Source of the DNA: Bordetella ansorpii
GTDB taxonomy: Bacteria > Pseudomonadota > Gammaproteobacteria > Burkholderiales > Burkholderiaceae_B
NCBI RefSeq assembly: GCF_900078315.1
Contig: NZ_FKBS01000007.1
Location: 271,440 to 335,439 of the forward strand
Length of the DNA: 64,000 nt
Direction of reading: 5' to 3'
Shown: positions 1 to 10,096 of the stretch, one piece after another
Numbering within the stretch: position 1 is the stretch's first letter
Layout of the letters: the number at the start of each line of letters is the position of its first letter
Notes under the pieces: model-generated
The model's input: the letters and a program-made list of their open reading frames with translations, nothing else
What the model was told of the DNA's origin: nothing
The model's database searches: none
Position numbers and translations under genes: made by a program

Positions 1-1008
1 CTGCAGGAAGCTGGTGTCGAACCAGCCGTCCGTCGCGACTTCGCGGCGCACCAGCTTGGCCTTCAGCGCGTCGGAAGCCACGGCCTGGTAGCGCCCCACG
101 ATGAAGGCGTCGGCCAGCGGCGAGTTGCGCGTGCGCAGGTCCTGGTCCTTGAACTCGGCCTGCCACGAGGCATACGGCGTGCCGCTCTTCTCCCAGATGC
201 GGAACAGCGCCTCGCGGTTCTTCTCGTCGGACGACCAGTGCGCGGCGCGCACGAACACGTCGACCACCTGCTGCACCTCGGCGGGATGCTCCTTCGCGAA
301 ATCGTCGCGCACCAGCAGCGAGGCCTGCCGAGTGAAGGACGGATCCTGGCCCTGCGTGGAATAGATCACCTTGGCCAGGCCCTGATCGCGCACCTTGAAC
401 CATTCGTAGCCGCCGAACGCGGCATCGACGCCATGCGATACCAACGCGGCCTGCGCGCTGCCCGTGTCCAGGTTCACGCCCTTGATGTCGCGTTCGGTCA
501 GGCCGCGCGAGGCCAGCACGTTGATCGCCACCAGATGGCCGTTGGTGCCGCGAAACAGCGACACGCGCCGGTCCTTCAACTGATCGATGGACCGCAGCGC
601 GGAGTCGGACGGCGTGACGACGTACAGGTTGTTGCGCGCGCCGCTGGTCAGCAGGATGCGGGTCTTCAGGCCGTTGGCGCGGCCCACCACCGAGGGCAGG
701 TCGCCCTGGTAGGCGAAGTCGATCTGCCTGTTCGACAGCGCTTCGTTGACGGCGGGACCGGCGCCCTTGAAGAACAGCCATTCGATGCGCACGCCGGCCG
801 GCTCGAAAGCCTCTTCCAGCCAGTGGTTGGCGCGCGCCACGCTGCCGGGCGAGCCGCCCCAGGTGATGGGATCGCCGCCGCCCGCGGTGGCCACGCCGAT
901 GCGTATGACCTCGGGCGGCGCGGCGATGGCGTTCGTGGAGAAGGCGCCCAGCGCCAGGGCGATGGCCGGCAACGCCAGCAGGCGGCTGGCGGTGTTCAGA
1001 AGCTTCAT
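1..1008 (-). CDS. ABC transporter substrate-binding protein, aliphatic sulfonate/nitrate (SsuA/NMT1) type, C-terminus cut by window edge
   Basis: Periplasmic solute-binding component of an ABC importer. The first 336 codons are visible, starting MKLLNTASRLLALPAIALA, a typical Sec signal peptide with an Ala-x-Ala cleavage region near residue 30. The mature part has features of the SsuA/TauA family: a GGGDPITWGG segment, the ligand-contact stretch RQIDFAYQGDLPSVVGRANG with neighbours, and the second-lobe DTGSAQAALVSHGVDAAFGG region. An AAGGAA ribosome site lies 8-9 nt before the ATG. The gene lies 36 bp downstream of the amidohydrolase and is probably co-transcribed with it; the permease and ATPase genes would be expected beyond the left edge. 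The substrate is not readable from sequence; a sulfonate or similar organic anion is the family default. Confidence 0.85.
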   Translation of the reverse strand, partial: MKLLNTASRLLALPAIALALGAFSTNAIAAPPEVIRIGVATAGGGDPITWGGSPGSVARANHWLEEAFEPAGVRIEWLFFKGAGPAVNEALSNRQIDFAYQGDLPSVVGRANGLKTRILLTSGARNNLYVVTPSDSALRSIDQLKDRRVSLFRGTNGHLVAINVLASRGLTERDIKGVNLDTGSAQAALVSHGVDAAFGGYEWFKVRDQGLAKVIYSTQGQDPSFTRQASLLVRDDFAKEHPAEVQQVVDVFVRAAHWSSDEKNREALFRIWEKSGTPYASWQAEFKDQDLRTRNSPLADAFIVGRYQAVASDALKAKLVRREVATDGWFDTSFLQ

Positions 1009-1044
1009 GATGCGTGTTCCTTGGTCGTTGCGGAGGGCGGCCGT

Positions 1045-2562
1045 TCAGGCGGCGGCGCGGCGGTCGGCCAGTCTGTGTTCGATGGCCGTGCCCTTGAAGA
1101 AGTCGGGATTGGCCTCGGTGTACAGGCGGTACGGATTGCCGAACACCAGGGCCTTGAATTCGGCTTCGCTCAGCACGCCCTGCTCGACCAGATCCCAGCT
1201 TTCGGCCAGGGGTTCGGTCAGGTCGGGCACGTCCCAGTGGCCGATGTCCGAGGACCAGATGGCGTTGATGGGCGTGCCCAGCGGATTGACGCGGGTGTTG
1301 AATGCGGCGGACACGGTGCGGTCGTCGGCTTCGGCGCCGAAGTAGAAGCTGTCGACCCAGCGTTTGCGGATGTCCTCGACGCTCTCGATGCCGGCGGCGG
1401 CGAAGTCGTCCAGTTCCGCGCCTCGGGGATCGCGGCTGTGCGGCAGCGCGGAGATGCCCAGGCTGTCCTGCACCAGGCGGGCGGGATCGGCGCCCGGCGC
1501 TTTCAGGAAATCCGGCGCGTAGCGCTGGAACAGATCGTGCAGCAATTCGGCATCGGCCAGCTCGGGGTTGTAGTTCTGCACGGCGTCGCGGTTGCGCTTC
1601 TCCCAGCGGTCCGCCAGATGCGCGTAGACGTGTGCGCCCCAGTCCGCGCCGCCTTCCAGCAGGGCGACGCGCAGGTTCGGAAAGCGGCGCGTGACGCCGC
1701 CGAAGAACAAGGCCTTGGCGAAGGCCTGAGAGCCGTCGGCGAAGTGGCCGATGTGGTTGTACATGTAGTTGCTGATGGACTGCCGGCCGGTCCAGCCCTG
1801 GCTGCCGTAGTGCGTGGTGACGGGCACGCCCAGTTCCACCACCCTGGCCCAGAACGGGTCGTAGTCGTACTCGCTGTCGATGCCGTAGAAGTCGATGTAC
1901 GAGGCGTACTTGGCGATCTCGGGGAACTGTTCGGCGGGGTACTTCTGCGCGATGGCCTTGATGGGCCGGCGCACGCCGCCTGGAATGTTGATGACTTTCA
2001 GGCCCAGCGTCTTCACCGCGAATTCCAGTTCCTCGATGGCTTCCTGCGGCGTGTTCATCGGTATGCCGGCCACCGGCGTCAGCCGTTCGCTGTACTTGCG
2101 GTACTGGTCCGCATGGAAGTGGTTGATGGCGCGGTGCAGGGCTTGGCGTTCTCCATCGCGCGCGGCCAGCGGGGCCAGCACGTCGTTCGGAAACAGGATG
2201 GAGTAGTCGGCGCCTTGCTCCGCCAGCCGCTCGTACAGCAGTTCGGGCAGCGTGTAGGTGGCCAGATCCAGCGTGTTGCGCGTGACGCGCGCCCACCACG
2301 GGGCCCGCAGCGTGCGGTGATGCTGGCGTTCCTCGGGCGTCTGCTGATACCAATCCTTGCCCGCGCCGCGGGTGACGAAGCGCGAGCCCAAGGCTTTGCG
2401 CAAGGCGTCCACCAGCTTCGACCCGCCATAGTGCTGCACGTAGTCTTCCAGCACGGGCGCGTAGTCGTTGACGTGCACGTCGGTGTCGATGACGGGATAG
2501 TCCAGCGTGGCCTTGACGGCAGCCGAACGGGAAGCGTGCACACGGCCGAGTCGATCATTCAT
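1045..2562 (-). CDS. Amidohydrolase family protein (metal-dependent TIM-barrel hydrolase or decarboxylase, Amidohydro_2 type)
   Basis: 505-residue protein of the amidohydrolase-2 group (the ACMSD/aminocarboxymuconate and 2,6-dihydroxybenzoate decarboxylase-like superfamily). The N-terminus carries the metal-binding D-x-H motif in VIDTDVHV (about residues 24-30), followed by a strand ending in VPVTTHYGSQG with a probable ligand His, and a late SSDIGHWD segment with the catalytic-type Asp. It is longer than most family members. The start is chosen because GGAG lies 7 nt before the ATG. It sits directly upstream of the ABC binding-protein gene, so it may process the imported compound. A perfect palindrome lies about 90 bp upstream of the start codon. 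The substrate is unknown. Confidence 0.85.
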   Translation of the reverse strand: MNDRLGRVHASRSAAVKATLDYPVIDTDVHVNDYAPVLEDYVQHYGGSKLVDALRKALGSRFVTRGAGKDWYQQTPEERQHHRTLRAPWWARVTRNTLDLATYTLPELLYERLAEQGADYSILFPNDVLAPLAARDGERQALHRAINHFHADQYRKYSERLTPVAGIPMNTPQEAIEELEFAVKTLGLKVINIPGGVRRPIKAIAQKYPAEQFPEIAKYASYIDFYGIDSEYDYDPFWARVVELGVPVTTHYGSQGWTGRQSISNYMYNHIGHFADGSQAFAKALFFGGVTRRFPNLRVALLEGGADWGAHVYAHLADRWEKRNRDAVQNYNPELADAELLHDLFQRYAPDFLKAPGADPARLVQDSLGISALPHSRDPRGAELDDFAAAGIESVEDIRKRWVDSFYFGAEADDRTVSAAFNTRVNPLGTPINAIWSSDIGHWDVPDLTEPLAESWDLVEQGVLSEAEFKALVFGNPYRLYTEANPDFFKGTAIEHRLADRRAAA

Positions 2563-2651
2563 GGCGGTTCTCCGGTAGGGGGTCCGGATACGCTACGGCA
2601 GGGCCGGCGCGCCGCAAACGAACGATTCGGTATTACTTACTTGGGCATTTT

Positions 2652-2666
2652 CTAATGCGCCATTAG
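2652..2666. promoter_or_regulatory. Perfect palindrome, operator candidate for the amidohydrolase/ABC operon
   Basis: CTAATG-CGC-CATTAG is a perfect 6+3+6 inverted repeat in a short AT-richer patch 90 bp upstream of the amidohydrolase start. Its symmetry and position suit a dimeric repressor or activator. No matching regulator gene is in view; it may lie to the left of the window. Confidence 0.4.
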
Positions 2667-2749
2667 CGTATGACCGGCGGGAAGATCGGCGTCATGGCGC
2701 GGGGCGATTGCAGGCGGCCGTACTGGATGGCGGTGGCCAAGGCATCGCC

Positions 2750-3808
2750 TCAGGGCCGTGTGTGCCGCCTGAAGAACTGCCACAGCAGCACCGAGGCGTC
2801 CGGGCCCGTATCCGCGTGGTACTCGATGGCGCCGTCGCCGCCGCTCCAGGCATGCGTCAACCGGGGAATCTCGCACAGCCGCACCACCGGCGTGCGGCCG
2901 CGCAGCGTGTCCACGCGGCGGTACTCGCGCTTGGTACCCTCGGCCAGCACGCGTGCAACGGAGTCGCCGGGCGGCAGGCCATTCAGGTGGCGGAACTGCT
3001 CGGCCAGTTGCTGCGCGTTGCGCACGGAGACCGCATTGTCGCGCTGGCCATGCAGGATCAGCGCGGGCATGCCCAGCCGGAAGGCCTCGGGATGCGCGAC
3101 GGCGCCGACCAGGGCGCCGGGCGCGCGCAAGGTGCCGCGCCGCATCACGCTCAAGCCGTCCACGGCGTTGCGCGCGTTGCCCATCACCACGCCGGAATGC
3201 AGCGCCACGGCGGCGACCAGATCCGGATGGCGCAGGGCGATCAGCGCGGCCATGCCCGCGCCCGCCGAGAGCCCCGCGATATACACGCGACGCGCGTCCA
3301 GGTCGTGGCGTGCGATCTCGACGCGTATCAGCGCGGCGATGGCGTCGGCATCCTCGCGTCCGCCCCGGCCAGGCTCGAACCAGCGCCAGCAGCGCTGCGA
3401 TTGCCTGGACTGCGCCTGTTGGGGATAGAGCACCGCGAAGCCCATACGGTCGGCCAGCAGGTTCATGCGCGTGCCGCGCGCGAAATCCGAGGCGGTCTGG
3501 CGGCAGCCATGCAGCATCACCAGCAAGGGCAGACCCTTGACCGGGCCGGCTGGCTGATAGCGTGCGTAGGCCAGCCGGCGTCCGCCGGGGGCGGCGACCT
3601 GCAGCGAGGGTTGCCATGTGCCCAGGCCGAACGCCCAGGATGCGGGGCCTGGTGTTGCCGGCGCCTTGCGCGGCGCGGCCTTTGCCCGCCTGGCGCCGGC
3701 CTTGGCCTGGGCCGCCAGCGTGCGCGTGCCGGCGCGCACCATCTTGCTCTGCAGCCGCGTCATGTTGCGCGCGGCCTTGAAGAACAGGCTGGCGAAGCCG
3801 CGCTTCAT
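2750..3808 (-). CDS. PHB-depolymerase-family esterase (alpha/beta hydrolase, LpqC/Esterase_phd type)
   Basis: Serine esterase of about 352 residues. The nucleophile elbow GLSAGAG is near residue 182. The likely Asp of the triad is in HGQRDNAVS and the His in PRLTHAWSGG; the oxyanion region MLHGCRQTASDF is a signature of this family. The open frame extends upstream to 3922, but family members usually begin with an Arg/Lys-rich stretch like MKRGFASLFFKAARNMTRLQ, so the ATG at 3808 (or 3814) is preferred. No convincing signal peptide is seen with that start; intracellular or weakly exported esterases of this type act on short-chain polyhydroxyalkanoate or aryl esters. It is divergent from the glucose dehydrogenase gene. 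Confidence 0.8.
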   Translation of the reverse strand: MKRGFASLFFKAARNMTRLQSKMVRAGTRTLAAQAKAGARRAKAAPRKAPATPGPASWAFGLGTWQPSLQVAAPGGRRLAYARYQPAGPVKGLPLLVMLHGCRQTASDFARGTRMNLLADRMGFAVLYPQQAQSRQSQRCWRWFEPGRGGREDADAIAALIRVEIARHDLDARRVYIAGLSAGAGMAALIALRHPDLVAAVALHSGVVMGNARNAVDGLSVMRRGTLRAPGALVGAVAHPEAFRLGMPALILHGQRDNAVSVRNAQQLAEQFRHLNGLPPGDSVARVLAEGTKREYRRVDTLRGRTPVVRLCEIPRLTHAWSGGDGAIEYHADTGPDASVLLWQFFRRHTRP

Positions 3809-3999
3809 CGGCATGCGCAGGAAACGCGGAGGGGAGCGTTGCGGTGCCGCATCGGGAAAGAGTTCCGCTGAGATCCTGGATACCGGCCAGTGTACGCGCA
3901 CGATGGTGCATTGCGGCAGCATATGGCGCCCCTTGGAAAACTATCGAATCACACGGCAAACAACCGACGGGAAACTTCTCTTGCCATCGTGGTCTGATC

Positions 4000-4014
4000 C
4001 ATGAGTGGCTCATG
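4000..4014. promoter_or_regulatory. Perfect palindrome in the esterase/gdh divergent region
   Basis: CATGAG-TGG-CTCATG, a 6+3+6 perfect inverted repeat 65 bp before the glucose dehydrogenase start. It may be an operator; a second small repeat, GGCAT-C-ATGCC, follows nearer the ribosome site. No regulator can be assigned. Confidence 0.3.
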
Positions 4015-4078
4015 AAACGGCGGCCGCCAGAAAGTTCAGCGGCATGTCAGTGCATGGGCATCATGCCAAGGAGACAGC

Positions 4079-4900
<822 letters not shown>

Positions 4901-4954
4901 TGGCGCGGCATCGCCATTTCCGAGTCCATCACGGTTCCGGCCAAAGGAGTGTCC

Positions 4955-6775
4955 ATGTCCAAGCCCCTGGAAGACTACGGCCTGATCGGCAACATGCTGT
5001 CTGCCGCGCTGGTATCGCGCGACGGTTCCATCGACTGGCTGTGCCTGCCGCATTTCGATTCGCCCGCCTGTTTCGCCGCGCTGCTGGGCGACGAGCGCCA
5101 CGGCCACTGGCGGCTGGCGCCCGCGAAGTGCGATCAATGCCGCATCACGCGCCGCTACATTCCCGACACGGCCGTGCTGGAAACCCGCTATGAAAGCGCC
5201 ACCGGCACGGCCACGGTATGCGACTTCATGCCCATCAGCGACGACGAATCGCGCGTGGACGTGGTGCGCATCGTGTGCGGCGTGGCGGGCAAGGTCGACA
5301 TGGACATGGAGCTGGTGCTGCGCTTCAACTACGGCCAGGCGGTGCCGTGGGTGCGTCGGCGCGACTACGGCCTGAGCGCCATCTCCGGCCCCGACGCGGT
5401 CGAGCTGCATACCTCGGTGGACCTGAAGGGCGAGGACATGCGCAGCATGGCGCATTTCACGGTCAGGGAAGGGCAGTCGGTGCCGTTCACGCTGTCGTAC
5501 CACCGCTCGCACCAGACGCCGCATTTCGTGCCCGACCGGTTGGAAAGCAAGGACCGCACGGTGTCGTGGTGGCAGCAATGGGCGCGCCGCTGCCATTGGG
5601 AAGGCTCGGACGAGCGCCGCGAGGCGGTGGTACGGTCGCTGATCACGCTGAAGTTGCTGACCTTCGAGCCCACCGGCGGCATCATCGCCGCGCCGACGAT
5701 GGGGCTGCCCGAGGAGCTGGGCGGCAGCCGCAACTGGGACTACCGCTATTGCTGGCTGCGCGACTCCTCGCTGACCCTGTACGCGCTGTTGAACGCCGGC
5801 TATCGCGAAGAGGCCGAGGCGTGGCGGCAGTGGCTGCTGCGCGCGGTGGCGGGCCATCCCAAGCAGATGCAGATCATGTATGGCATCGCCGGCGAGCGCT
5901 GGTTGCCGGAGCACGAGGTGCAGTGGCTGCCCGGCTACGAGGGCAGCCTGCCGGTGCGCGTAGGCAATGCCGCGGCGGACCAACTGCAACTGGACGTGTA
6001 CGGCGAGCTGATCGAGACCTTGCATGCGGCGCGTGCCGCGGACCTGGCGCCGCTGGCCGAAGCCTGGCGGCTGCAGAACGTGCTGATCCAGCCGCTGGAA
6101 GAATTGTGGAAAAGCCTGGACCACGGCATCTGGGAAGTGCGCGGCCCCAGGCGCGCCTTCACGCATTCGCGCCTGATGTGCTGGGTGGCGTTCGACCGCG
6201 CCATCAAGTCGTGCGAGCAGTTCGGCCTGCAAGGTCCGGTGGAGCGCTGGACCCGCGTGCGTGACGAGATCCGCGACGACATCTGCGCCCATGGCTACGA
6301 CGCCCGGCGCAATACCTTCGTGCAGTACTACGGCGGCAAGGGGCTGGATGCCAGCCTGCTGCTGATTCCGCTGGTGGGATTCCTGCCGCCCGACGATCCG
6401 CGCGTGCAGGGCACGATACGCGCGGTCGAACGGGAATTGCTGCGCGATGGCCTGCTGCTGCGTTATTCCACCGACCATACCGACGATGGGCTGCCTGGCA
6501 ACGAAGGCGTGTTTCTGGCGTGCAGCTTCTGGCTGGCCGACGCCTACGTGCTGCAAGGGCGGCTGAACGACGCCGAGCAGCTATTCCAGCGCCTGCTGGG
6601 CATGCGCAACGACCTGGGCCTGCTGGCCGAGGAATACGACGTGGCTCGGCATCGCCTGGTGGGCAATTTCCCGCAGGGTTTCTCGCACATCGGGCTGGTG
6701 AATACCGCCTACAACCTGGGCCGCGCGAACGGGCCGGCGAAGCAGCGCTCCTCGCGCAAGGCGCCGAAGGAGTGA
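4955..6775 (+). CDS. Glycoside hydrolase family 15 protein (glucoamylase/trehalase-like)
   Basis: 606-residue GH15 protein. The N-terminal beta-sandwich begins MSKPLEDYGLIGNMLSAALV and GSIDWLCLPHFDSPACFAAL, as in the bacterial trehalase-type GH15 group. The (alpha/alpha)6 barrel includes SRNWDYRYCWLRDSS near residue 255; the two acids expected at the active site are in GNEGVFLACSFW near 515 and LLAEEYD near 557. There is no signal peptide, so it should act in the cytoplasm. The ATG at 4955 is preferred to the GTG at 4949 because the AAAGGAG ribosome site (4943-4949) overlaps the latter. It follows the glucose dehydrogenase gene, consistent with release of glucose from an internal saccharide such as trehalose and its oxidation. 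Confidence 0.88.
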   Translation: MSKPLEDYGLIGNMLSAALVSRDGSIDWLCLPHFDSPACFAALLGDERHGHWRLAPAKCDQCRITRRYIPDTAVLETRYESATGTATVCDFMPISDDESRVDVVRIVCGVAGKVDMDMELVLRFNYGQAVPWVRRRDYGLSAISGPDAVELHTSVDLKGEDMRSMAHFTVREGQSVPFTLSYHRSHQTPHFVPDRLESKDRTVSWWQQWARRCHWEGSDERREAVVRSLITLKLLTFEPTGGIIAAPTMGLPEELGGSRNWDYRYCWLRDSSLTLYALLNAGYREEAEAWRQWLLRAVAGHPKQMQIMYGIAGERWLPEHEVQWLPGYEGSLPVRVGNAAADQLQLDVYGELIETLHAARAADLAPLAEAWRLQNVLIQPLEELWKSLDHGIWEVRGPRRAFTHSRLMCWVAFDRAIKSCEQFGLQGPVERWTRVRDEIRDDICAHGYDARRNTFVQYYGGKGLDASLLLIPLVGFLPPDDPRVQGTIRAVERELLRDGLLLRYSTDHTDDGLPGNEGVFLACSFWLADAYVLQGRLNDAEQLFQRLLGMRNDLGLLAEEYDVARHRLVGNFPQGFSHIGLVNTAYNLGRANGPAKQRSSRKAPKE

Positions 6776-6844
6776 CAAGTTCCCCGCTGCTTTCCGACGT
6801 CCACATTCATTGGCAATGCCGGAGACCGCCGCGCGGCCGGGGGG

Positions 6845-7699
6845 TCAGCGAAACACGACCGTCTTGTTGCGATTGACCAGGATGCGGTGCTCGACGTGGC
6901 CGCGCACGGCGCGCGACAGCACCAGCGATTCGACGTCGCTGCCCACCTGCGTGAGTTGCTGCGCGGTCATGCTGTGGTCGACGCGCTCGATGTCCTGCTC
7001 GATGATCGGGCCTTCGTCCAGGTCGGACGTGACGTAGTGCGCCGTGGCGCCGATGATCTTCACGCCGCGCGCGTGCGCCTGGTGATACGGGCGCGCGCCC
7101 TTGAAGCTGGGCAGGAAGCTGTGGTGGATGTTGATGGCGCGGCCTTCCAGCGCGCGGCACAGGTCGGCGGACAGGATCTGCATGTAGCGCGCCAGCACGA
7201 CCAGGTCGATGCGCTCGCTGGCCACCAGGTCCAGCACCTGCTGCTCTTGCCGGGCCTTGGTGTCCGCCGTGACCGGCAGGTGATGGAACGGAATGCCGTA
7301 CGAGGCGGCCAGCGCGGCGTAATCGTTGTGGTTCGAGACGATGGCCGCGATCTCGGCATGCAGCTGGCCGCTTTGCACGCGGAACAGCAGGTCGTTCAGG
7401 CAGTGGCCCTGCTTGCTGACCATGATGAGCAGGCGCGGCTTGTAGCGCGCGTCGTGGATCTGCCAGTCCATCGAGTAACCGTCGGCCATCGTGGCGAAGC
7501 GCTCGCGCAGCGATTCGTGCGTGATGGCCTGCGGCAGGTCGAAGTGCACGCGCAGGAAGAAACGGCCCGTCTCTTCGTCGCCGTACTGCTGCGAATCCAG
7601 GATGTTGCAGCCCAGTTCGAACAGCAGGCCGCTGACGCGATAGACGATGCCGGTGCGGTCGGGGCAGGACAGGGTCAGGATGTAGTCGTTGTGCTGCAT
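6845..7699 (-). CDS. purU: Formyltetrahydrofolate deformylase
   Basis: Hydrolyses 10-formyl-THF to formate and THF, balancing one-carbon pools. 284 residues, normal for PurU. The N-terminal ACT domain (about 7-85) starts ILTLSCPDRTGIVYRVSG. The C-terminal formyltransferase domain carries SNHNDYAALA, the HHLPV segment, the NIHHSFLPSFKGARPY active-site stretch and the TAHYVTSDLDEGPII Asp region. It is last in a minus-strand run, 16 bp after the FAD oxidoreductase gene. It is convergent with the GH15 gene; the 69 bp between them contain no clear terminator. Confidence 0.96.
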   Translation of the reverse strand: MQHNDYILTLSCPDRTGIVYRVSGLLFELGCNILDSQQYGDEETGRFFLRVHFDLPQAITHESLRERFATMADGYSMDWQIHDARYKPRLLIMVSKQGHCLNDLLFRVQSGQLHAEIAAIVSNHNDYAALAASYGIPFHHLPVTADTKARQEQQVLDLVASERIDLVVLARYMQILSADLCRALEGRAINIHHSFLPSFKGARPYHQAHARGVKIIGATAHYVTSDLDEGPIIEQDIERVDHSMTAQQLTQVGSDVESLVLSRAVRGHVEHRILVNRNKTVVFR

Positions 7700-7715
7700 G
7701 GCGAAAAGGGCGAGG

Positions 7716-8825
7716 TCAGGGGTTGAGTCGTTGCAGGGTTTCTTCGGCGATGGCCAGGCTGGCCGTCAGTCCGGGGGATTCGATGCCGTACAGATTGACC
7801 AGGCCGGGCACGCCGTGGGCGGCGGGGCCGGCGATGGCGAAATCCGCGGCGGGGTCGTGCGGGCCCGAGATCTTGGGCCGGATGCCCGTGTAGCCGGGCG
7901 CCAGCGCGCCGTCGGGCAGGGCAGGCCAGTAGCGGCGCACCGCATCGTAGAACACATCGGCGCGCCGGGGATCCAGCGTGTAGTCCTCGGTCTCGATCCA
8001 TTCGGTGTCGGGACCGAACTTGGCCTGGCCGCCCATGTCCAGCGTCAGGTGCACGCCCAGGCCGGCATGGTTGGGCGCGGGCGCGGGGTAGATCAGGCGC
8101 GAGAACGGCGCGCGGCCCGCCAGCGTGAAATAGCTGCCCTTGCACAGGTACTCGCGCGGGACGGTGTCCGCCGGCAGGCCTTCGATGCGGCGCGCCAGCG
8201 TGGGCGCCTGCAGGCCGGCCGCGTTGATCAGCACATTGCAGGTCAGCGTCATGGCCTCGGCGCCGCCGAAGCGCGCCTCGAAGCCGCCGCCGGGCAGCAC
8301 GCGGGCCGATTGCATGGGCGTGTGGAACACGCACTGCGCGCCCGCGTTCTCGGCATCGCCCTGGTAGGCCAGCATCAGCGCATGGCTGTCGACGATGCCG
8401 GTGGACGGCGACACCAGCGCCGCCGTGCAGCGCAATGCAGGCTCGAGCCGCCGGGCCTCGGCGCCGTCGATGCGGCGCATGTCGTCCACGCCGTTGGCCA
8501 GCGCGCGGGCCGCGATACCTGCCAACTGGCCGGCCTCTTCGTCGGACGTGGCGACGATCAGCTTGCCCAGGCGCTGGTACGGCACGCCGCGCGCATCGCA
8601 GTATTCGTACAGCAGATGCTTGCCGCGCACGCACAGGCGCGCCTTCAGGCTGTTGGCGGCGTAATAGATGCCGGCGTGGATGACTTCGGAGTTGCGCGAG
8701 CTGGTGCCGGTGCCGATGCCTTCCGAGGCTTCGGCCACCAGCACTTCACGGCCTTGCAGGGCCAGCCCGCGGGCCACGGCCAGGCCGACGACGCCGGCGC
8801 CGATGACGATGCAGTCGATGTCCAT
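7716..8825 (-). CDS. NAD(P)/FAD-dependent oxidoreductase, LhgO/DAO family (L-2-hydroxyglutarate oxidase-like)
   Basis: 369-residue FAD enzyme of the D-amino-acid oxidase fold. The dinucleotide site [15 protein letters not shown] lies at about 7-21, followed by [21 protein letters not shown], which is characteristic of the L-2-hydroxyglutarate dehydrogenase branch. The C-terminal FAD contact [21 protein letters not shown] is present. It probably oxidises a 2-hydroxy acid; the exact substrate is inferred from the family only. Spacing to the upstream flavin reductase is 15 bp and to downstream purU 16 bp, so they are likely one transcript. Confidence 0.85.
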   Translation of the reverse strand: MDIDCIVIGAGVVGLAVARGLALQGREVLVAEASEGIGTGTSSRNSEVIHAGIYYAANSLKARLCVRGKHLLYEYCDARGVPYQRLGKLIVATSDEEAGQLAGIAARALANGVDDMRRIDGAEARRLEPALRCTAALVSPSTGIVDSHALMLAYQGDAENAGAQCVFHTPMQSARVLPGGGFEARFGGAEAMTLTCNVLINAAGLQAPTLARRIEGLPADTVPREYLCKGSYFTLAGRAPFSRLIYPAPAPNHAGLGVHLTLDMGGQAKFGPDTEWIETEDYTLDPRRADVFYDAVRRYWPALPDGALAPGYTGIRPKISGPHDPAADFAIAGPAAHGVPGLVNLYGIESPGLTASLAIAEETLQRLNP

Positions 8826-8840
8826 GTTCGTATTGTTCTG

Positions 8841-9353
8841 TCAGTCCTGGCGCTGCGCGGCCGGGGTCAGGTCGAAGCCGCCGGCATGGAACACCAGCGG
8901 CGCGGCGTCGGTATGGCCGCAATGCAGCACGCGGCCGACCATGATGAGGTGATCGCCCTCGGCGTACTGCGCACGGTTGCTGCATTCGAACCAGGCGGCG
9001 CAGTCCGTCAGCATGGGCGTGCCGTCGGGCGCGTGGCTCATCGGCAGGCCCTTGAAGCGCTCGGTGGTGATGCCCGTGGCGAAGCGCCGCGCCAGCGCGA
9101 TCTGTTCGGCCGACAGCACATTGACCACATAGCGCTCGCAGGCGCGGAACAGATCCAGCGACGACGATTTCCGCGCCAGGCTCCACAGCACCAATGGCGG
9201 ATCGAGCGAGACCGAGTTGAACGAGCTGACCGTCATGCCGATGGGCGTGCCGTCGGGCATGGCCATGCTGACCACGGTGACGCCGGTGGCGAAACGGCCC
9301 AGGGCATGGCGGAAGTAGGGCGCGTCGAAACTGGAAGCGGAAACGGAGGACAT
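8841..9353 (-). CDS. Flavin reductase family protein (NAD(P)H:flavin oxidoreductase domain)
   Basis: 170-residue protein of the HpaC/ActVB-like flavin reductase group: FRHALGRFATGVTVVSM at the N-terminus, the flavin-binding TVSSFNSVSLDPPLVLWSL core and the AEGDHLIMVGRVLHC C-terminal strand. It supplies reduced FMN/FAD to a partner monooxygenase or acts as a free reductase. The start at 9353 gives a normal length for the family; the reading frame is open much further upstream but there overlaps pdxH. It lies 28 bp after pdxH and 15 bp before the FAD oxidoreductase. No monooxygenase partner is in view. Confidence 0.88.
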   Translation of the reverse strand: MSSVSASSFDAPYFRHALGRFATGVTVVSMAMPDGTPIGMTVSSFNSVSLDPPLVLWSLARKSSSLDLFRACERYVVNVLSAEQIALARRFATGITTERFKGLPMSHAPDGTPMLTDCAAWFECSNRAQYAEGDHLIMVGRVLHCGHTDAAPLVFHAGGFDLTPAAQRQD

Positions 9354-9381
9354 CGGTGCGGCGGGCTGCGGCGTGGCGGGC

Positions 9382-10014
9382 TCAGGGGGCGAGTCGGTCG
9401 ATCTGCCAGCCCGACTTGCCATCGGGCCGGTAACGCAGGCGATCATGCAGGCGCGACGGACGGCCTTGCCAGAACTCGAAGGCGGTCGGCGCCAGGCGAT
9501 AACCGCCCCAGTGCGACGGACGCGGCGGCTGGTCGCCGTAGCGGTCGCGGTACTCGCGCTCGCGCGCTTCCAGCACGTCGCGCGTGACGGGACGGCTTTG
9601 CTCGGACGCCCAGGCGCCCAGGCGCGATCCCACGGGACGGCTGGCGTAGTAGGCGTCGGATTCCTCGGCCGAGGTGAATTCCATGCGGCCCTCGATGCGC
9701 ACCTGGCGCTCCAGCGGCTGCCAGAAGAACAGCAGCGCGGCGCGCGGATTGGCGGCGATCTCGCGGCCCTTGCGCGATTCGTAGTTCGTGAAGAACACGA
9801 AGCCGCGTTCGTCGTAGCCCTTGATGAGCACGATGCGCGCCGAGGGCTGGCCATCGGCGTCGACCGTGGCCAGCGTCATGGCGTTGGGCTCGGGCACGCG
9901 GGCGGCCAGCGCCTGGTCGAACCAGAGGCTGAATTGATCGAACGGCGAGGCGGCGGCCTCGTCTTCCAGCAGCACGCCTTTGTCGTAACTCTGGCGCAGA
10001 TCGGAGACGGACAT
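9382..10014 (-). CDS. pdxH: Pyridoxamine 5'-phosphate oxidase
   Basis: FMN enzyme that makes pyridoxal 5'-phosphate from PNP or PMP. About 210 residues from the ATG at 10014 ([13 protein letters not shown]), matching PdxH length; a GTG four codons upstream is possible. Family signatures: [36 protein letters not shown] split over the FMN site, [13 protein letters not shown], and the C-terminal [15 protein letters not shown] substrate-binding region ending RLAP. Located between the gamma-glutamylcyclotransferase and flavin reductase genes on the same strand. Confidence 0.96.
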   Translation of the reverse strand: MSVSDLRQSYDKGVLLEDEAAASPFDQFSLWFDQALAARVPEPNAMTLATVDADGQPSARIVLIKGYDERGFVFFTNYESRKGREIAANPRAALLFFWQPLERQVRIEGRMEFTSAEESDAYYASRPVGSRLGAWASEQSRPVTRDVLEAREREYRDRYGDQPPRPSHWGGYRLAPTAFEFWQGRPSRLHDRLRYRPDGKSGWQIDRLAP

Positions 10015-10061
10015 GGGGGTAAACACCGGGTGGGCGGGAATGTTCCAGTGTACCGCTTAGG

Positions 10062-10077
10062 CCCCGGCGCGCCGGGG
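10062..10077. repeat. 16-bp perfect GC palindrome between chaC-like gene and pdxH
   Basis: CCCCGGCG-CGCCGGGG, perfectly self-complementary, in the 82-bp gap between the cyclotransferase stop and pdxH. It could form a hairpin at the 3' end of the upstream transcript; no T-tract follows, so termination is uncertain. Confidence 0.35.
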
Positions 10078-10096
10078 GATGCCCATGGGGCCGGGT

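Noticed and set aside
238..2655. An 805-codon plus-strand frame over the ABC binding protein and amidohydrolase
   Set aside because: Spans two real genes and their intergenic gap on the opposite strand; composition is shadow-like (His, Gln, Val, Arg).
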